Shown: one piece after another, positions 25,020 through 34,026 of the stretch
Position numbering within the stretch: the first letter of the stretch is position 1
Layout: each line of letters starts with the position of its first letter
Assembly: GCA_024998565.1 (NCBI GenBank)
Contig: JACOEM010000001.1
Coordinates: 330,385-394,384, forward strand
DNA: 64,000 nt
DNA from: Nitrospira sp.
GTDB taxonomy: Bacteria > Nitrospirota > Nitrospiria > Nitrospirales > Nitrospiraceae
Reading direction: 5' to 3'
Position numbers and translations under genes: made by a program
The notes under the pieces: model-generated
What the model saw: the letters and a program-made list of their open reading frames with translations, nothing else
Told to the model about the DNA's origin: nothing
Database searches by the model: none

Positions 25020-26495
25020 TCAGCCGACGGTCAGGACCCCGTCGGTGAGATTCCAGGCGCCACCGGCCGTCACCTCGCGCAGGTCGCCGCTGAGCACAAT
25101 CCGTTCGCGGACCAACCCCGCCGCCGCCAGCAGAAAGGCCGCGCGGATGCGTGGCGCCTCATCCGCAATCAAGACGTCGAACCGCACCTTGCGAAACAAC
25201 GGATCGACCGCCACCCGCGCCGCCGTGGTGACGATGACCCGCCGGTTCTGCACGAAGGCCTGCCGGTTGGTATCCTCCTGCGCCGCCAGCAGTTCGCGAA
25301 TCTTCTTCGTGCCCCCCAAGCGGATGACTTCTTCCTTGAGTTCGGCAAATTCCGGCTTGAGCTCCTTCGGGACGGTCGCCTCGGGGATCAATTCAGCGAT
25401 CCGTTCCTTGGCGATGTCGACCTCATGGCGAAGCCCGGCACAGTGCCGTTCATAGATCGCTTTGTACTCACGCAGCGATTCGACGTTTTTTCCTACCGCC
25501 TGCATGGACAACCGCTTCCAGATGGGGAGCTGTTCATAGTCGGTCAGGGTCTGGTCGATTTCCTTGATCTTGGTCAGGAAATCGGTCAACTGGGTCACGA
25601 GTCGCCATTCCAGCAACCGCACCTCATCCAGATCCTTCTGCTTTTGAGCCTTGTAGGCCAGAATCGGCGTGAGCTCACGAAATCGATCGTACTTTTTGCG
25701 CAAGACCGCCTTGTCGGATCGAGACTTGGCATAGAACTGATGCATCTGCGCCTCGAATCCCAAATCCGGAAGCGGAATGCCTCCGCTCTCCTTGCTGGTC
25801 GCCACTTCGTACCGACTCAGCCAACTTTTGAACGTCAGTCCGGCCGCTTTCATGGCCCGGGCCGTGAGAAGAGTGATTGCATCGGCGCTCTCGTGGTCCG
25901 GAGCAACGAGAAGAATGCGTTTGTTGCCCCGAAGCAGCTCAATCACGAGCGTGGCCAGCTTCTGCCGACGCGCCGTCAGATCGTCTTGCCACAAGGGCGT
26001 CAGCACAGAGGTGGGCACCAGGGCCTCCAGAGCAGCGCGGTCCCCCGTTTGCCCCGCTTCGAGAACGGGGAGAAGCCGTTCGGCCGGGCCGAGTGTGTAG
26101 GAGGCGCCGGTCTTGCTCATTTCTGCCAAGCGGCGGCTGGTGGTCAGGGCCAATCCGCCGGCATCAGGCACCAGCGTGGCGCTGGGCATCACATCGCCGA
26201 TGGCATCGAACAATTGCAGCACGAGGCGCTCCCCGTCCTGAAACAGCACAATACCCTCCGTGGGTTCAGCCTCTTCGCCCAGGAGCAACGTTGCAGACAG
26301 GTCGGCTCCCACCATCACGTCGACAGGCAGAAAGAATTCATAGAGATGCAAATTCCCGACGGTCTGAAGCAGCCGGCCGCGCGTGAGCGGAATCGACTGG
26401 TCGAGCCCCTGCTCCGTGCTGCGCGCGGCATCACCTTCCAGCGTTACGGCCAAGTGTTCGAGGAGATCGGGTAAGGTGCCTGGTATTGCGGTCAT
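25020..26495 (-). CDS. Degenerate SF1-helicase-like protein lacking Walker A
   Basis: 491 residues from MTAIPGTLPDLLEHLAV. Late motifs recall DNA2/NAM7-type SF1 helicases: KRILLVAPDHESADAITLL (motif Ia-like), a long coiled-coil centre (about residues 230-390), RRVIVTTAARVAVDPLFRK, FDVLIADEAP (motif II-like DEAP) and ERIVLSGDLREV (motif III-like). The GPPGTGKT loop expected before motif Ia is missing; the place is taken by LTARRQKLATLVIELLRGNK. Helicase motifs IV-VI are also absent. It may therefore bind nucleic acid without ATP hydrolysis. Divergent from rplI. Confidence 0.65.
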   Translation of the reverse strand: MTAIPGTLPDLLEHLAVTLEGDAARSTEQGLDQSIPLTRGRLLQTVGNLHLYEFFLPVDVMVGADLSATLLLGEEAEPTEGIVLFQDGERLVLQLFDAIGDVMPSATLVPDAGGLALTTSRRLAEMSKTGASYTLGPAERLLPVLEAGQTGDRAALEALVPTSVLTPLWQDDLTARRQKLATLVIELLRGNKRILLVAPDHESADAITLLTARAMKAAGLTFKSWLSRYEVATSKESGGIPLPDLGFEAQMHQFYAKSRSDKAVLRKKYDRFRELTPILAYKAQKQKDLDEVRLLEWRLVTQLTDFLTKIKEIDQTLTDYEQLPIWKRLSMQAVGKNVESLREYKAIYERHCAGLRHEVDIAKERIAELIPEATVPKELKPEFAELKEEVIRLGGTKKIRELLAAQEDTNRQAFVQNRRVIVTTAARVAVDPLFRKVRFDVLIADEAPRIRAAFLLAAAGLVRERIVLSGDLREVTAGGAWNLTDGVLTVG

Positions 26496-26797
26496 GTTCC
26501 GTTCTTCCCTCACGTGTTGTCGTGGCGCAGTCTGCGGTGCCGATCGCACAGACACCAGCGCATCGTTCATCGAATCGGGAGCGTATCTTAAAGAGTTCCC
26601 AAAGATCCTGTCCACCAGCGACGCACATACCATTTCATCCACCGTCGAAAAGCGAAAACAGACGGCAAGAGCCGCACTGAGCGCCTGCACCGCCATTTCG
26701 AGCCGAATGAAGAAAACCGCCCGATGGCTCCAGATCAATTGACTTTTGCACAGCCCGCCAGTATGCTTTTTCCCTTTCCAACAGAAGGAGTTGCAGT
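26496..26797. other. Divergent intergenic region upstream of rplI
   Basis: 302 bases holding the rplI promoter at its right end. Nothing else is recognisable. Confidence 0.4.
26739..26767 (+). promoter_or_regulatory. Sigma-70 promoter of rplI
   Basis: TTGACT (26739-26744), 17-base spacer, TATGCT (26762-26767), 30 bases before the rplI start and its AGAAGGAG ribosome site. Confidence 0.65.
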
Positions 26798-27292
26798 ATG
26801 AAGGTGATTCTCCAAGAAACACTCGAAGGCGTGGGTGACCTCGGCGACCTTTTGGACGTCTCCAACGGATTTGCCCGGAACTATCTCTTGCCCCGCAAGA
26901 AGGCCGTTGAAGCCAATAGCCGGAACATCAAAGAATTCGAACATGCCAAGCGGGCCGCGGCCGAGAAGGCCAAGAAGGAAAAGCAGGACATCGAGGCGCA
27001 CGGCAAGAAGATCTCCGCGGTCTCGCTGACCGTTGCCGCCCAGGTCGGAAAAGACGACAAGATGTTTGGATCCGTGACGGCCAAGGATATTGCGGAAGGG
27101 TTGGCTGAGCAGGGATTCACCGTGGATCGCCGCAAGATCCAGCTGGCCCAGCCCATCAAGGAACTCGGCACCTTCGCCATTGCCATCAAGCTGCCGCGCG
27201 AAGTCACCGCCACCATTGCGGTCCATGTGGTGAAGAAGCAAGACGAGCAAGAAGCGCAAGCAGAGCCGGAAGAAGCCGCACCAACCGCATAA
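26798..27292 (+). CDS. rplI: 50S ribosomal protein L9
   Basis: 164 residues. The L9 signature lies at the N-terminus: MKVILQETLEGVGDLGDLLD then VSNGFARNYLLPRKKAVEAN. The connecting helix (EFEHAKRAAAEKAKKEKQD) and the C-terminal rRNA-binding domain (MFGSVTAKDIAEGLAEQG) follow. The last 15 residues are an acidic Glu/Ala extension. Start set by AGAAGGAGTTGCAGT. First gene of a likely rplI-glyA-nrdR set, although the usual rpsF/rpsR partners are not adjacent. Confidence 0.97.
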   Translation: MKVILQETLEGVGDLGDLLDVSNGFARNYLLPRKKAVEANSRNIKEFEHAKRAAAEKAKKEKQDIEAHGKKISAVSLTVAAQVGKDDKMFGSVTAKDIAEGLAEQGFTVDRRKIQLAQPIKELGTFAIAIKLPREVTATIAVHVVKKQDEQEAQAEPEEAAPTA

Positions 27293-27346
27293 CCCGTTGC
27301 GGGATCATGCGTGGCCACCGGATAGAAGGCTGCGCTCGGAGGAAGC

Positions 27347-28624
27347 ATGCAGGAGCTGATCGGTTCGTTGGACGCATTGAAATCAACCGACCCTGAAACC
27401 TACGAGGCTATCGTCGCCGAGGAGCAGCGGCAACGGGACAAGTTGCTGTTGATCGCCTCGGAAAATTTCGCCAGCCCCGCCGTCTTGGCCGCCCAGGGCA
27501 GCGTGATGACGAATAAGTATGCCGAAGGGTATCCCGGCAAGCGCTATTACGGCGGTTGCCAGCATGTCGATACGGTTGAAAGCCTCGCCATCGAACGCGC
27601 GAAACAGATCTTCGGCGCCGAGCACGTCAACGTGCAGCCGCATTCGGGATCGCAGGCCAATATGGCTGCGTACCTGTCCGTGCTCAAGCCGGGCGACACG
27701 ATTCTGGGATTGGACCTTGCCCAGGGCGGACACCTCACCCACGGCAGCAAGGTGAATTTCTCCGGCATCATCTTCCGTGCGTTTTCGTATGGCGTCGATC
27801 GCCAGACCGAAACCATCGATTACGCGGCGGTTCAGAAGATCGCCGAGGAATGCCGGCCCCGTATGTTGGTGGTGGGCGCCAGCGCCTACGCCCGCACCCT
27901 CGACTTCCCCAAGTTTCAGGCCATCGCCAAGTCGGTGGGCGCGTATCTCCTGGTCGATATCGCACACATTGCCGGATTGATCGCGGCCGGTTTGCATCCC
28001 AATCCTGTCCCCTACGCGGATTTCGTCACCACCACGACGCATAAGACGCTGCGTGGCCCACGCGGTGGCGTGACGATGTGCAAGGCCGAATATGCCAAGG
28101 CCGTCGATAAGATTATTTTCCCGGGCCTGCAAGGCGGCCCCCTCATGCATGTGATTGCCGCTAAAGCCGTTGCATTCAAAGAAGCGCTGTCGCCGGCGTT
28201 CAAACGGTACCAGCAACAGGTGCTCGCCAACGCGCGCACCTTGGCGCAGGGCCTCGTCGACCGTGGCTATAAAATTGTGTCGGGGGGAACCGATACCCAC
28301 CTGATGCTGGTCAACCTCACCAACAAAGGCATCACGGGGAAAGAAGCTGATGCGGCATTGGACGCGTCTGGCATCATCGTGAACAAGAACGCTATCCCGT
28401 ACGATGAAAAACCGCCGGCCACGGCCAGCGGCATCCGGATCGGCAGCCCCATCGTCTCGACGCGCGGCATGCGCGAAGCGGAGATGCGTGAGATCGTGGC
28501 GCTCATCGATCGTGTGTTGCAGCATCCCCAGGATCAGCAGGTGCAGGCCGAGGTGCGGGCGCAAGCAAAAACGTTGTGCAATCGTTTTCCCATCTTTCAT
28601 GCCTACGATTCGTCTCCCGCTTAG
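27347..28624 (+). CDS. glyA: Serine hydroxymethyltransferase
   Basis: 425 residues, normal family length. Seen: [52 protein letters not shown], the pyridoxal-phosphate lysine in [14 protein letters not shown], and the C-terminal [13 protein letters not shown]. Converts serine and tetrahydrofolate to glycine and 5,10-methylene-THF. Start follows CGGAGGAAGC. It lies 54 bases after rplI and 15 bases before nrdR; glyA-nrdR is a common pairing. Confidence 0.98.
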   Translation: MQELIGSLDALKSTDPETYEAIVAEEQRQRDKLLLIASENFASPAVLAAQGSVMTNKYAEGYPGKRYYGGCQHVDTVESLAIERAKQIFGAEHVNVQPHSGSQANMAAYLSVLKPGDTILGLDLAQGGHLTHGSKVNFSGIIFRAFSYGVDRQTETIDYAAVQKIAEECRPRMLVVGASAYARTLDFPKFQAIAKSVGAYLLVDIAHIAGLIAAGLHPNPVPYADFVTTTTHKTLRGPRGGVTMCKAEYAKAVDKIIFPGLQGGPLMHVIAAKAVAFKEALSPAFKRYQQQVLANARTLAQGLVDRGYKIVSGGTDTHLMLVNLTNKGITGKEADAALDASGIIVNKNAIPYDEKPPATASGIRIGSPIVSTRGMREAEMREIVALIDRVLQHPQDQQVQAEVRAQAKTLCNRFPIFHAYDSSPA

Positions 28625-28639
28625 GCAGGACGTTCGCCC

Positions 28640-29104
28640 GTGAAGTGTCCTTTCTGCGACGATGTCGAGGACAAAGTCGTCGATTCGCGGATGGCCAAAG
28701 AAGGCGAGGTCATCCGGCGGCGGCGCGAATGCCTGTCGTGTAAACGCCGGTACACCACCTACGAACGGGTCGAAGAAACCATGCCCGCCGTCGTAAAAAA
28801 GGACGGACGACGGGAGCCGTTTGATCGGAGCAAGATCGTGTCCGGGCTCAAGAAAGCCTGCGAAAAACGCCCGATCAGTACCGCGACCATCGAAACCGTC
28901 ACCGATCGCATCGAAAAGCGCATCCAGGATTTAGGTGAAACCGAGATCGTGAGCACCGCCGTCGGTGAGGAAGTCATGAGAGAACTGTCTCAACTCGACC
29001 AGGTCGCCTATGTTCGATTCGCCTCCGTGTATCGGGAATTTAAAGACATCGACCAGTTCATGGACGAGATCAAATCCCTGGCCCAGCAGCGCCGGGAGCG
29101 TTAA
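28640..29104 (+). CDS. nrdR: Transcriptional repressor NrdR
   Basis: 154 residues with a GTG start. N-terminal zinc ribbon [20 protein letters not shown] and [20 protein letters not shown], followed by the ATP-cone ([20 protein letters not shown]). NrdR senses ATP/dATP and represses ribonucleotide reductase genes. All four zinc cysteines are present and length is typical. Confidence 0.97.
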   Translation: MKCPFCDDVEDKVVDSRMAKEGEVIRRRRECLSCKRRYTTYERVEETMPAVVKKDGRREPFDRSKIVSGLKKACEKRPISTATIETVTDRIEKRIQDLGETEIVSTAVGEEVMRELSQLDQVAYVRFASVYREFKDIDQFMDEIKSLAQQRRER

Positions 29105-29212
29105 GCCCTCCCCTTCTCTTCGCTGTTTCGGATCAGTCCGCTCGGTGTAGGTCTCGGCAGGATGGGCACCAACAGAGGAAAGGTTTGCGCCCTCCCGATA
29201 GGTTCTGACCTC

Positions 29213-30334
29213 ATGGCAACAACCAAAGTCACCCGAAATCGACGAACAGCCAAGCGGCCAAGCAGGCGCCGATCGCCCGGGGCCACACACGTGGTCATCA
29301 TCGGCGCAGGCCGCGGCGGCACCGCCTTGATGGAAATTTTTGCCAACGATCCATTGGTCCGTATCGTCGGCGTGGCAGACATCAGCGATCAGGCACCAGG
29401 CCTCGGCCTCGCCAAACGGCTGCACATCAGGGTGACGCGCAACTATCGCCAACTGCTGAAAATGGGACCGGTCGATCTGGTCATCGATGTGTCAGGCAAC
29501 CCCGAGGTCGGCGAATACCTTCAAGATATCCGCCGCATGGGTGTCTCGGTCATCGGTGGCGCCAGCGCCAAGTTCATGTGGCAGTTGATCGAGGCGCGCA
29601 TCCGCGCCACGGCCGACATCGAAAAAGCCTTGAATAAGTACCAGTCGCTCTACCGCTTGTACGTCAAAGAAACCGGCGCGGCGGTGACGGAGGAACGGAC
29701 GCGTATTGCCTGCGAAATTCACGACGGGTTGGTGCAGAGCCTCGCCGGCGTGAACTTCAAGCTGGAACTCTCTCAAGAGCTGCTTCGGAAAAATCCCAAA
29801 GCCAGTCTCGCTACGATCCGTGAATCCAAAGCGCAGTTGAAACTGGCCATCCAGGAGGCCAGACAGGTTATCTTCAACCTGCGTCCGCTCCACTACGACA
29901 AAATGGAGCTCATCCCGGCATTGACGAACTATCTCAAGTCCTACGAAACCCAATACCATATCAAGACGGCCTTTTCCGTGACCGGAGACGAAACAATCCT
30001 GTTCCCGCGGACTAAGATCTTTCTGTTCCGGATCGTCCAAGAGGCGCTGAGTAACGTGCAAAAGCACGCCAAGGCCGGCCGGGTGTCGGTGCAACTCGAT
30101 ATCCGGCTTGATCTGTTGCAAGTGACCATTTCCGACAACGGGATCGGATTCGACATGGATGCGGTCCTTCGCGATCCCGAAAAGTGGGATCACTTCGGCA
30201 TTCGTGGCATCCTGGAGCGCGCACGACTGGTGGGCGGGGAAGCCACGATCGACTCGAAGAAAGGGCGCGGCACGCGCATCGTGTTGCGAATCCCACTAGC
30301 CGACAAGGAGACGATTCGTCATGGAAAAAATTAA
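29213..30334 (+). CDS. NarX-like histidine kinase with N-terminal Rossmann (NAD-binding) domain
   Basis: 373 residues from MATTKVTRNRRTAK; an in-frame ATG at 29162 would add 17. A basic N-terminal tail precedes a Rossmann domain (about residues 24-145): VVIIGAGRGGTALMEIF with GxGxxG, an acidic residue ending strand 2 (VGVADIS), and VDLVIDVSGNPEVG as in Gfo/Idh or homoserine-dehydrogenase-type proteins. A helix then leads to HisKA_3 with EERTRIACEIHDGLVQSLAG (phospho-His near 170) and an HATPase domain (LFRIVQEALSNVQKHAKAG, ISDNGIGFD, GIRGILERARLVGG). No membrane segment, so cytosolic. Sensing of NAD(H) or a dinucleotide is inferred. It overlaps the response regulator gene by 14 bases. Confidence 0.85.
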   Translation: MATTKVTRNRRTAKRPSRRRSPGATHVVIIGAGRGGTALMEIFANDPLVRIVGVADISDQAPGLGLAKRLHIRVTRNYRQLLKMGPVDLVIDVSGNPEVGEYLQDIRRMGVSVIGGASAKFMWQLIEARIRATADIEKALNKYQSLYRLYVKETGAAVTEERTRIACEIHDGLVQSLAGVNFKLELSQELLRKNPKASLATIRESKAQLKLAIQEARQVIFNLRPLHYDKMELIPALTNYLKSYETQYHIKTAFSVTGDETILFPRTKIFLFRIVQEALSNVQKHAKAGRVSVQLDIRLDLLQVTISDNGIGFDMDAVLRDPEKWDHFGIRGILERARLVGGEATIDSKKGRGTRIVLRIPLADKETIRHGKN

Positions 30335-30992
30335 GGTCCTGATCGCTGATGATCACCGCGTGGTGCGCGAAGGCCTGGCGGCCATCCTCAAAACCAAAGA
30401 CGACATCAACGTGGTGGGCGAAGCGCAAGACGGCGTGGAAGCCGTGGAGAAAACCAAAACCCTCATGCCGGACGTCATTCTCATGGATGTGAGTATGCCC
30501 CGCATGGGCGGCATCGAAGCCACCCGACAAATCAAGCGGGAGTTTCCTCACATGGGCATCGTAGCGCTGACGATGTACGAAGAGCAGCAATACATCTTCG
30601 ATCTCGTGCGTGCCGGCGCCACCGGGTATCTGCTCAAAGACTCTGAATCCTCACAAATCGTGGCGGCCATCCGGGCCATCTACAGGGGCGAGTCGCTCAT
30701 TCATCCGTCGGTCGCCAGTAAGATCCTGGCCGAGTTCTCCCTCATGTCCCAGAAGAAGGGCAAGAAACCGGCTTGGGTTGAACACGATTTGACCGAACGC
30801 GAAATCACGGTCCTGCGCCTCGTCGCGGACGGGAAGACCAACAAAGAAATCGCCAACAACCTGGATCTCAGCGAGAAGACGGTTAAAAACCACGTCCGCA
30901 ATATCTTTCACAAACTGCAGGTGTATGACCGGACCCAGGCCGCGATTCTGGCCATTCGCAAAGGGCTGATCGAACTGGAGCCGAGACCCTGA
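30321..30992 (+). CDS. NarL/LuxR-family response regulator
   Basis: 223 residues. Receiver domain with acidic pair (VLIADDHRVVREGLAAIL), phospho-Asp in DVILMDVSMPRMGG, Thr in IVALTMYEEQ and Lys in GYLLKDSE. The LuxR helix-turn-helix is LTEREITVLRLVADGKTNKE, IANNLDLSEKTVKNHVRNIF. Partner of the overlapping Rossmann-kinase gene. Targets cannot be told from this window. Confidence 0.95.
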   Translation: MEKIKVLIADDHRVVREGLAAILKTKDDINVVGEAQDGVEAVEKTKTLMPDVILMDVSMPRMGGIEATRQIKREFPHMGIVALTMYEEQQYIFDLVRAGATGYLLKDSESSQIVAAIRAIYRGESLIHPSVASKILAEFSLMSQKKGKKPAWVEHDLTEREITVLRLVADGKTNKEIANNLDLSEKTVKNHVRNIFHKLQVYDRTQAAILAIRKGLIELEPRP

Positions 30993-31186
30993 CGGAGGCG
31001 GTGCCACCAAGCCAGAGCCCTGGCAAGGATCTCGATGCTGATGCCGGGATACACAGTTCCCGCTCGACACTAGCCGGATACAATCAGTTAACTCATTGAA
31101 AACCAAACACTTCCGTGCCTCGCGTCCTCCAGCAAAAGATACAATTGTGTGAATTTCACCACAGTGAGCATTTTCAACCATCGAGC

Positions 31187-31224
31187 TAAACTCAATATAT
31201 ATCAATACATTACGATTGAGTTTA
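31187..31224. promoter_or_regulatory. Long palindrome upstream of lpxC
   Basis: Perfect 10-base arms TAAACTCAAT and ATTGAGTTTA separated by 18 bases in an AT-rich stretch, 53 bases before the lpxC start. A second small inverted repeat, ATGCTT-ggcac-AAGCAT (31224-31240), follows directly. Arm spacing of about three helical turns suggests a protein operator; a cruciform is the alternative. Confidence 0.55.
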
Positions 31225-31276
31225 TGCTTGGCACAAGCATTGCTCATATGGGAGTACACATTACGGAGGAGGCACC

Positions 31277-32203
31277 GTGCGGTTTCAGCAAACGATCGGA
31301 TCACCAGTTTCATGTTCGGGCGTCGGGCTCCACTCAGGCCAACCGGTCACGCTGACACTCCGCCCAGCTCCCCCCAATACCGGCATCGTGTTTGTCTATC
31401 GCAACGGATCGGAGGAAACCCTCCTTCCGGCTGCAGTCTCGAATAAAGTACCGACCGAGCTCTGCACGGCCATCAGCGTCAACGGCCGTCAAGTGAAGAC
31501 CATCGAACACCTCCTGTCGGCTTTGGTCGGCATGGAAGTCGATAACGTGTACGCAGAAGTCGATGCAGGGGAAGTCCCCGTGCTGGATGGCAGCGCAAGC
31601 CCCTTCGTGCGATTGATTCGCACGGCTGGCGTAATCCCCCAGACCCGTCGCCAATCGTATGTGAAAATCACGCAACCCATTGAAGTTGTTGATGGGGCAC
31701 GCCGAGTCAGGATCGAGCCGTCTTCCACACCGAAGATTACGTACTCCATTCACTACGATCATCCATTAATCCAAACCCAGTCCTACACCTATACCTGTTC
31801 CGCCTCGGCTTTTGAGCAGGACATCGCCACAGCTCGCACGTTCGGCTTTTTGCACGAAGTCGAAGCCCTGTGGGCCAGAGGACTCGGAAAAGGCGGAACA
31901 CTGGACAACACCGTAATTCTGTCCAAAGACGGTGTCGTGAATGAATCGGGCCTCCGCTTCCAGAACGAGTTCGTCCGACACAAGGTCCTGGACTTGATCG
32001 GCGATATCGCGTTGCTCGGTTTCCCGTTCATCGGCCATATCATTGCGGAACGATCAGGCCATGCCATGCACACCAGACTCGTTGAGCAAATCCTGGCTCA
32101 GCGCGACAAATGGGCCCTCATCACCGGGGAACATGCAGTCGCGGCACCCGAATCCCGCCCGTCGATCGGGCTCCTTCGCCCCGCGCCATCCCTCGCAATC
32201 TAA
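31277..32203 (+). CDS. lpxC: UDP-3-O-acyl-N-acetylglucosamine deacetylase
   Basis: 308 residues with a GTG start after GGAGGAGGCACC. LpxC hallmarks: SCSGVGLHSGQPVTLTL, the zinc-binding IEHLLSALVGMEVDN (His), DGSASPFVRLI, TFGFLHEVEALWARGLGKGG, and EFVRHKVLDLIGDIALLG (His and Asp ligands) with a late SGHAMHTRLVEQI. Commits UDP-GlcNAc to lipid A, showing an outer membrane with LPS. Confidence 0.97.
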   Translation: MRFQQTIGSPVSCSGVGLHSGQPVTLTLRPAPPNTGIVFVYRNGSEETLLPAAVSNKVPTELCTAISVNGRQVKTIEHLLSALVGMEVDNVYAEVDAGEVPVLDGSASPFVRLIRTAGVIPQTRRQSYVKITQPIEVVDGARRVRIEPSSTPKITYSIHYDHPLIQTQSYTYTCSASAFEQDIATARTFGFLHEVEALWARGLGKGGTLDNTVILSKDGVVNESGLRFQNEFVRHKVLDLIGDIALLGFPFIGHIIAERSGHAMHTRLVEQILAQRDKWALITGEHAVAAPESRPSIGLLRPAPSLAI

Positions 32204-32279
32204 CCGCTGCTTCCCACGCACCTCATACGCGGTACACGCCCATGCCTATGTCCATAAGGCCATGGCCGCTTTTAGGCAT

Positions 32280-32317
32280 AAAAAAACGCCGGAGGTAAGT
32301 GGCCTTACCCCCGGCGT
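32280..32317 (-). terminator. Rho-independent terminator of the HARE-HTH/Lys-rich peptide unit
   Basis: Minus-strand hairpin ACGCCGGGGGTAAGG / TTACCTCCGGCGT followed by seven T. It lies 18 bases after the stop of the Lys/Ala peptide gene and also separates this unit from convergent lpxC. Confidence 0.85.
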
Positions 32318-32334
32318 GTAAATCCTGGTGGGAC

Positions 32335-32391
32335 TTACTTCTTCTTCGCTGCCTTCTTCGCTGGTTTCTTCGCTGCCTTCTTCGTTGCCAA
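32335..32391 (-). CDS. Tiny Lys/Ala/Pro peptide resembling a histone H1 tail, 18 residues
   Basis: TTG start 8 bases after GGGAGG gives an 18-residue product made of AKKAAKKP-type repeats with ten lysines; a GTG nine bases upstream would add three residues but abuts the ribosome site. It lies 53 bases after the HARE-HTH gene and 18 bases before a strong terminator, so it is almost surely transcribed. Such sequences bind DNA or RNA non-specifically in nucleoid proteins. Confidence 0.55.
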   Translation of the reverse strand: MATKKAAKKPAKKAAKKK

Positions 32392-32444
32392 GACTCTCAC
32401 CTCCCTTCACACATTTAGAGTTGATATGAACTTCTTCCGCCCGC

Positions 32445-32954
32445 TTACACTACTGCCGTTAACTCCTGGGTCATCACCGCAAACGTGTTCGGTCCGACTT
32501 TCTGGAATCGCTTATCCCGCTTCAATGAAGTCGCCACAGACGTCAATGGTGTCTTGCCCTTGATCTGCAAACCGCCCTCCAGCAGGCGCTGCAAAAGCTC
32601 CTTGGCATGCATCGGCCGGCTGGCTTCGCGGAGAATCTGATAGGCAGCCTCCGGGACGCTCTTTCCGACATACTTGCTTTTGCCGAGCAGGATTTCGCGC
32701 GATTGGTCCGTAACATCGGTCACGGGGAGCGGCCGAATACCCTTTTCATCGGTAATAATCTGGCTGGAGAGGCTTGCCAGCTTGGCCTTGTCGGCTTCAA
32801 CGCGATACAGCGTTTCCGCCAGCTCCAAGTACTTCTTGATCATCGCGATTTCGTCGTCGAGCCGACGCCGCTTTTTCTCAAGCTCCTGGTAGCGATTCCG
32901 ATAGGCGCTGATCCGCTGCTCTAGGCCCACCAGAATGTCGGTCAATTCTTCCAC
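32445..32954 (-). CDS. Coiled-coil protein with C-terminal HARE-HTH domain
   Basis: 169 residues from GTG 32954 (MEELTDILVGLEQRISAYRN), set by GAGGACTTGCTT and the promoter just upstream. Residues 5-65 are a coiled coil (YQELEKKRRRLDDEIAMIKK). The last 70 match the HB1/ASXL/restriction-endonuclease winged helix (HARE-HTH): SVPEAAYQILREASRPMHAK, ELLQRLLEGGLQIKGKTP, LTSVATSLKRDKRFQKVGPN. HARE-HTH domains occur in chromatin proteins, RNA polymerase delta and restriction enzymes. A dimeric DNA-binding regulator is the likely reading. Confidence 0.75.
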   Translation of the reverse strand: MEELTDILVGLEQRISAYRNRYQELEKKRRRLDDEIAMIKKYLELAETLYRVEADKAKLASLSSQIITDEKGIRPLPVTDVTDQSREILLGKSKYVGKSVPEAAYQILREASRPMHAKELLQRLLEGGLQIKGKTPLTSVATSLKRDKRFQKVGPNTFAVMTQELTAVV

Positions 32955-32976
32955 AAGCAAGTCCTCAATAAAGCAT

Positions 32977-33011
32977 ACTTGCTTTATAGCAAGTGATTCA
33001 TTTTCTGTCAA
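32977..33011 (-). promoter_or_regulatory. Sigma-70 promoter with operator palindrome for the HARE-HTH gene
   Basis: Minus strand TTGACA (33006-33011), 17-base spacer, TATAAA (32983-32988). The -10 is the centre of a perfect palindrome ACTTGC-TATAAA-GCAAGT (32977-32994), an ideal repressor site. Transcription would start near 32976, 22 bases before the GTG. Confidence 0.75.
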
Positions 33012-33204
33012 GTGATTCAAAATAACTATTTGATCGCATTCTCCGCGTGCACAAGCCGAATGCATACAATGCCTAGCCAAGCCTTGCCATACAAGAACAA
33101 GCTATTAGCATATTGTTATTTTTCAACGTGTTACGGTGAATTGCCAGATTAAGGAGAAGTCCTAGGCGGAACCTGGAGGCGAGTCATGCTAGGATGCAGA
33201 ATCT

Positions 33205-34026
33205 ATGCAGACATCGAAGCGTCCTTCTTCAGAAGACCGCACCTTGTTTCTTGCGACCGCGATTAGAGCAGCGGAAGCGGCCGGAACCGTGCTCCTGGAA
33301 CATGCCCGCTCCGGATTTCGGATCGACTATAAGGCAGCCATCAATCTTGTGACGGATGCGGATCGAGGCGCCGAAGAAAGCATCGTGCGCACCATTCTTT
33401 CCGCCCACCCGTCCCACCGGATCCTTGCGGAGGAACGCGGGGAAGACGGGGCCACAGACTCGCCCTATCGATGGATTATCGATCCCCTGGACGGCACCAC
33501 CAACTTCGCCCATGGCTTCCCGTTTTACTCCGTCTCGATCGGCCTGGAATGTGACGGGGAATGCATCGTGGGTGTCGTGCTGGACCCGGTTCGCGGTGAG
33601 TTATTCACCGCTGTTTTGGGACAGGGCGCGTACCTGAACGGCGAACGCCTTCGCGTGTCGACGATTGAGACGCTCGAATACTCGCTGCTGGTCACCGGCT
33701 TCGCATACAACATCCGTGAGACCACCAACAATAATCTCGACCACTTTTCCCGCATCTCACTTCGCGCACAGGGCGTGCGCCGCACCGGTTCAGCCGCATT
33801 GGATCTCAGCTATGTCGCGGCCGGCCGATTTGACGGATACTGGGAAGTGAAACTGAGTCCATGGGACATGGCCGCCGGTGTTGTGATTCTCCGGGAGGCC
33901 GGGGGTGTGGTGTCGGGCTTCAGCAGGGACCGATTTTCATTGTACGGACAGGAGCTTGTCGCCACCAACGGGCGCATTCACGAACACTTGCTTCGCGCCA
34001 TCAACCAGCACCCCGATCCTCACTGA
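33205..34026 (+). CDS. suhB: Inositol monophosphatase family protein
   Basis: 273 residues. Metal-binding motifs: ILAEERGED (Glu), WIIDPLDGTTNFAHGFPFYS (IDPxDGT) and WEVKLSPWDMAAGVVIL (WDxAAG). Family length is normal. It hydrolyses inositol or related phosphates; bacterial SuhB also assists rRNA antitermination. Start ATG follows AGGATGCAGAATCT. Confidence 0.93.
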   Translation: MQTSKRPSSEDRTLFLATAIRAAEAAGTVLLEHARSGFRIDYKAAINLVTDADRGAEESIVRTILSAHPSHRILAEERGEDGATDSPYRWIIDPLDGTTNFAHGFPFYSVSIGLECDGECIVGVVLDPVRGELFTAVLGQGAYLNGERLRVSTIETLEYSLLVTGFAYNIRETTNNNLDHFSRISLRAQGVRRTGSAALDLSYVAAGRFDGYWEVKLSPWDMAAGVVILREAGGVVSGFSRDRFSLYGQELVATNGRIHEHLLRAINQHPDPH

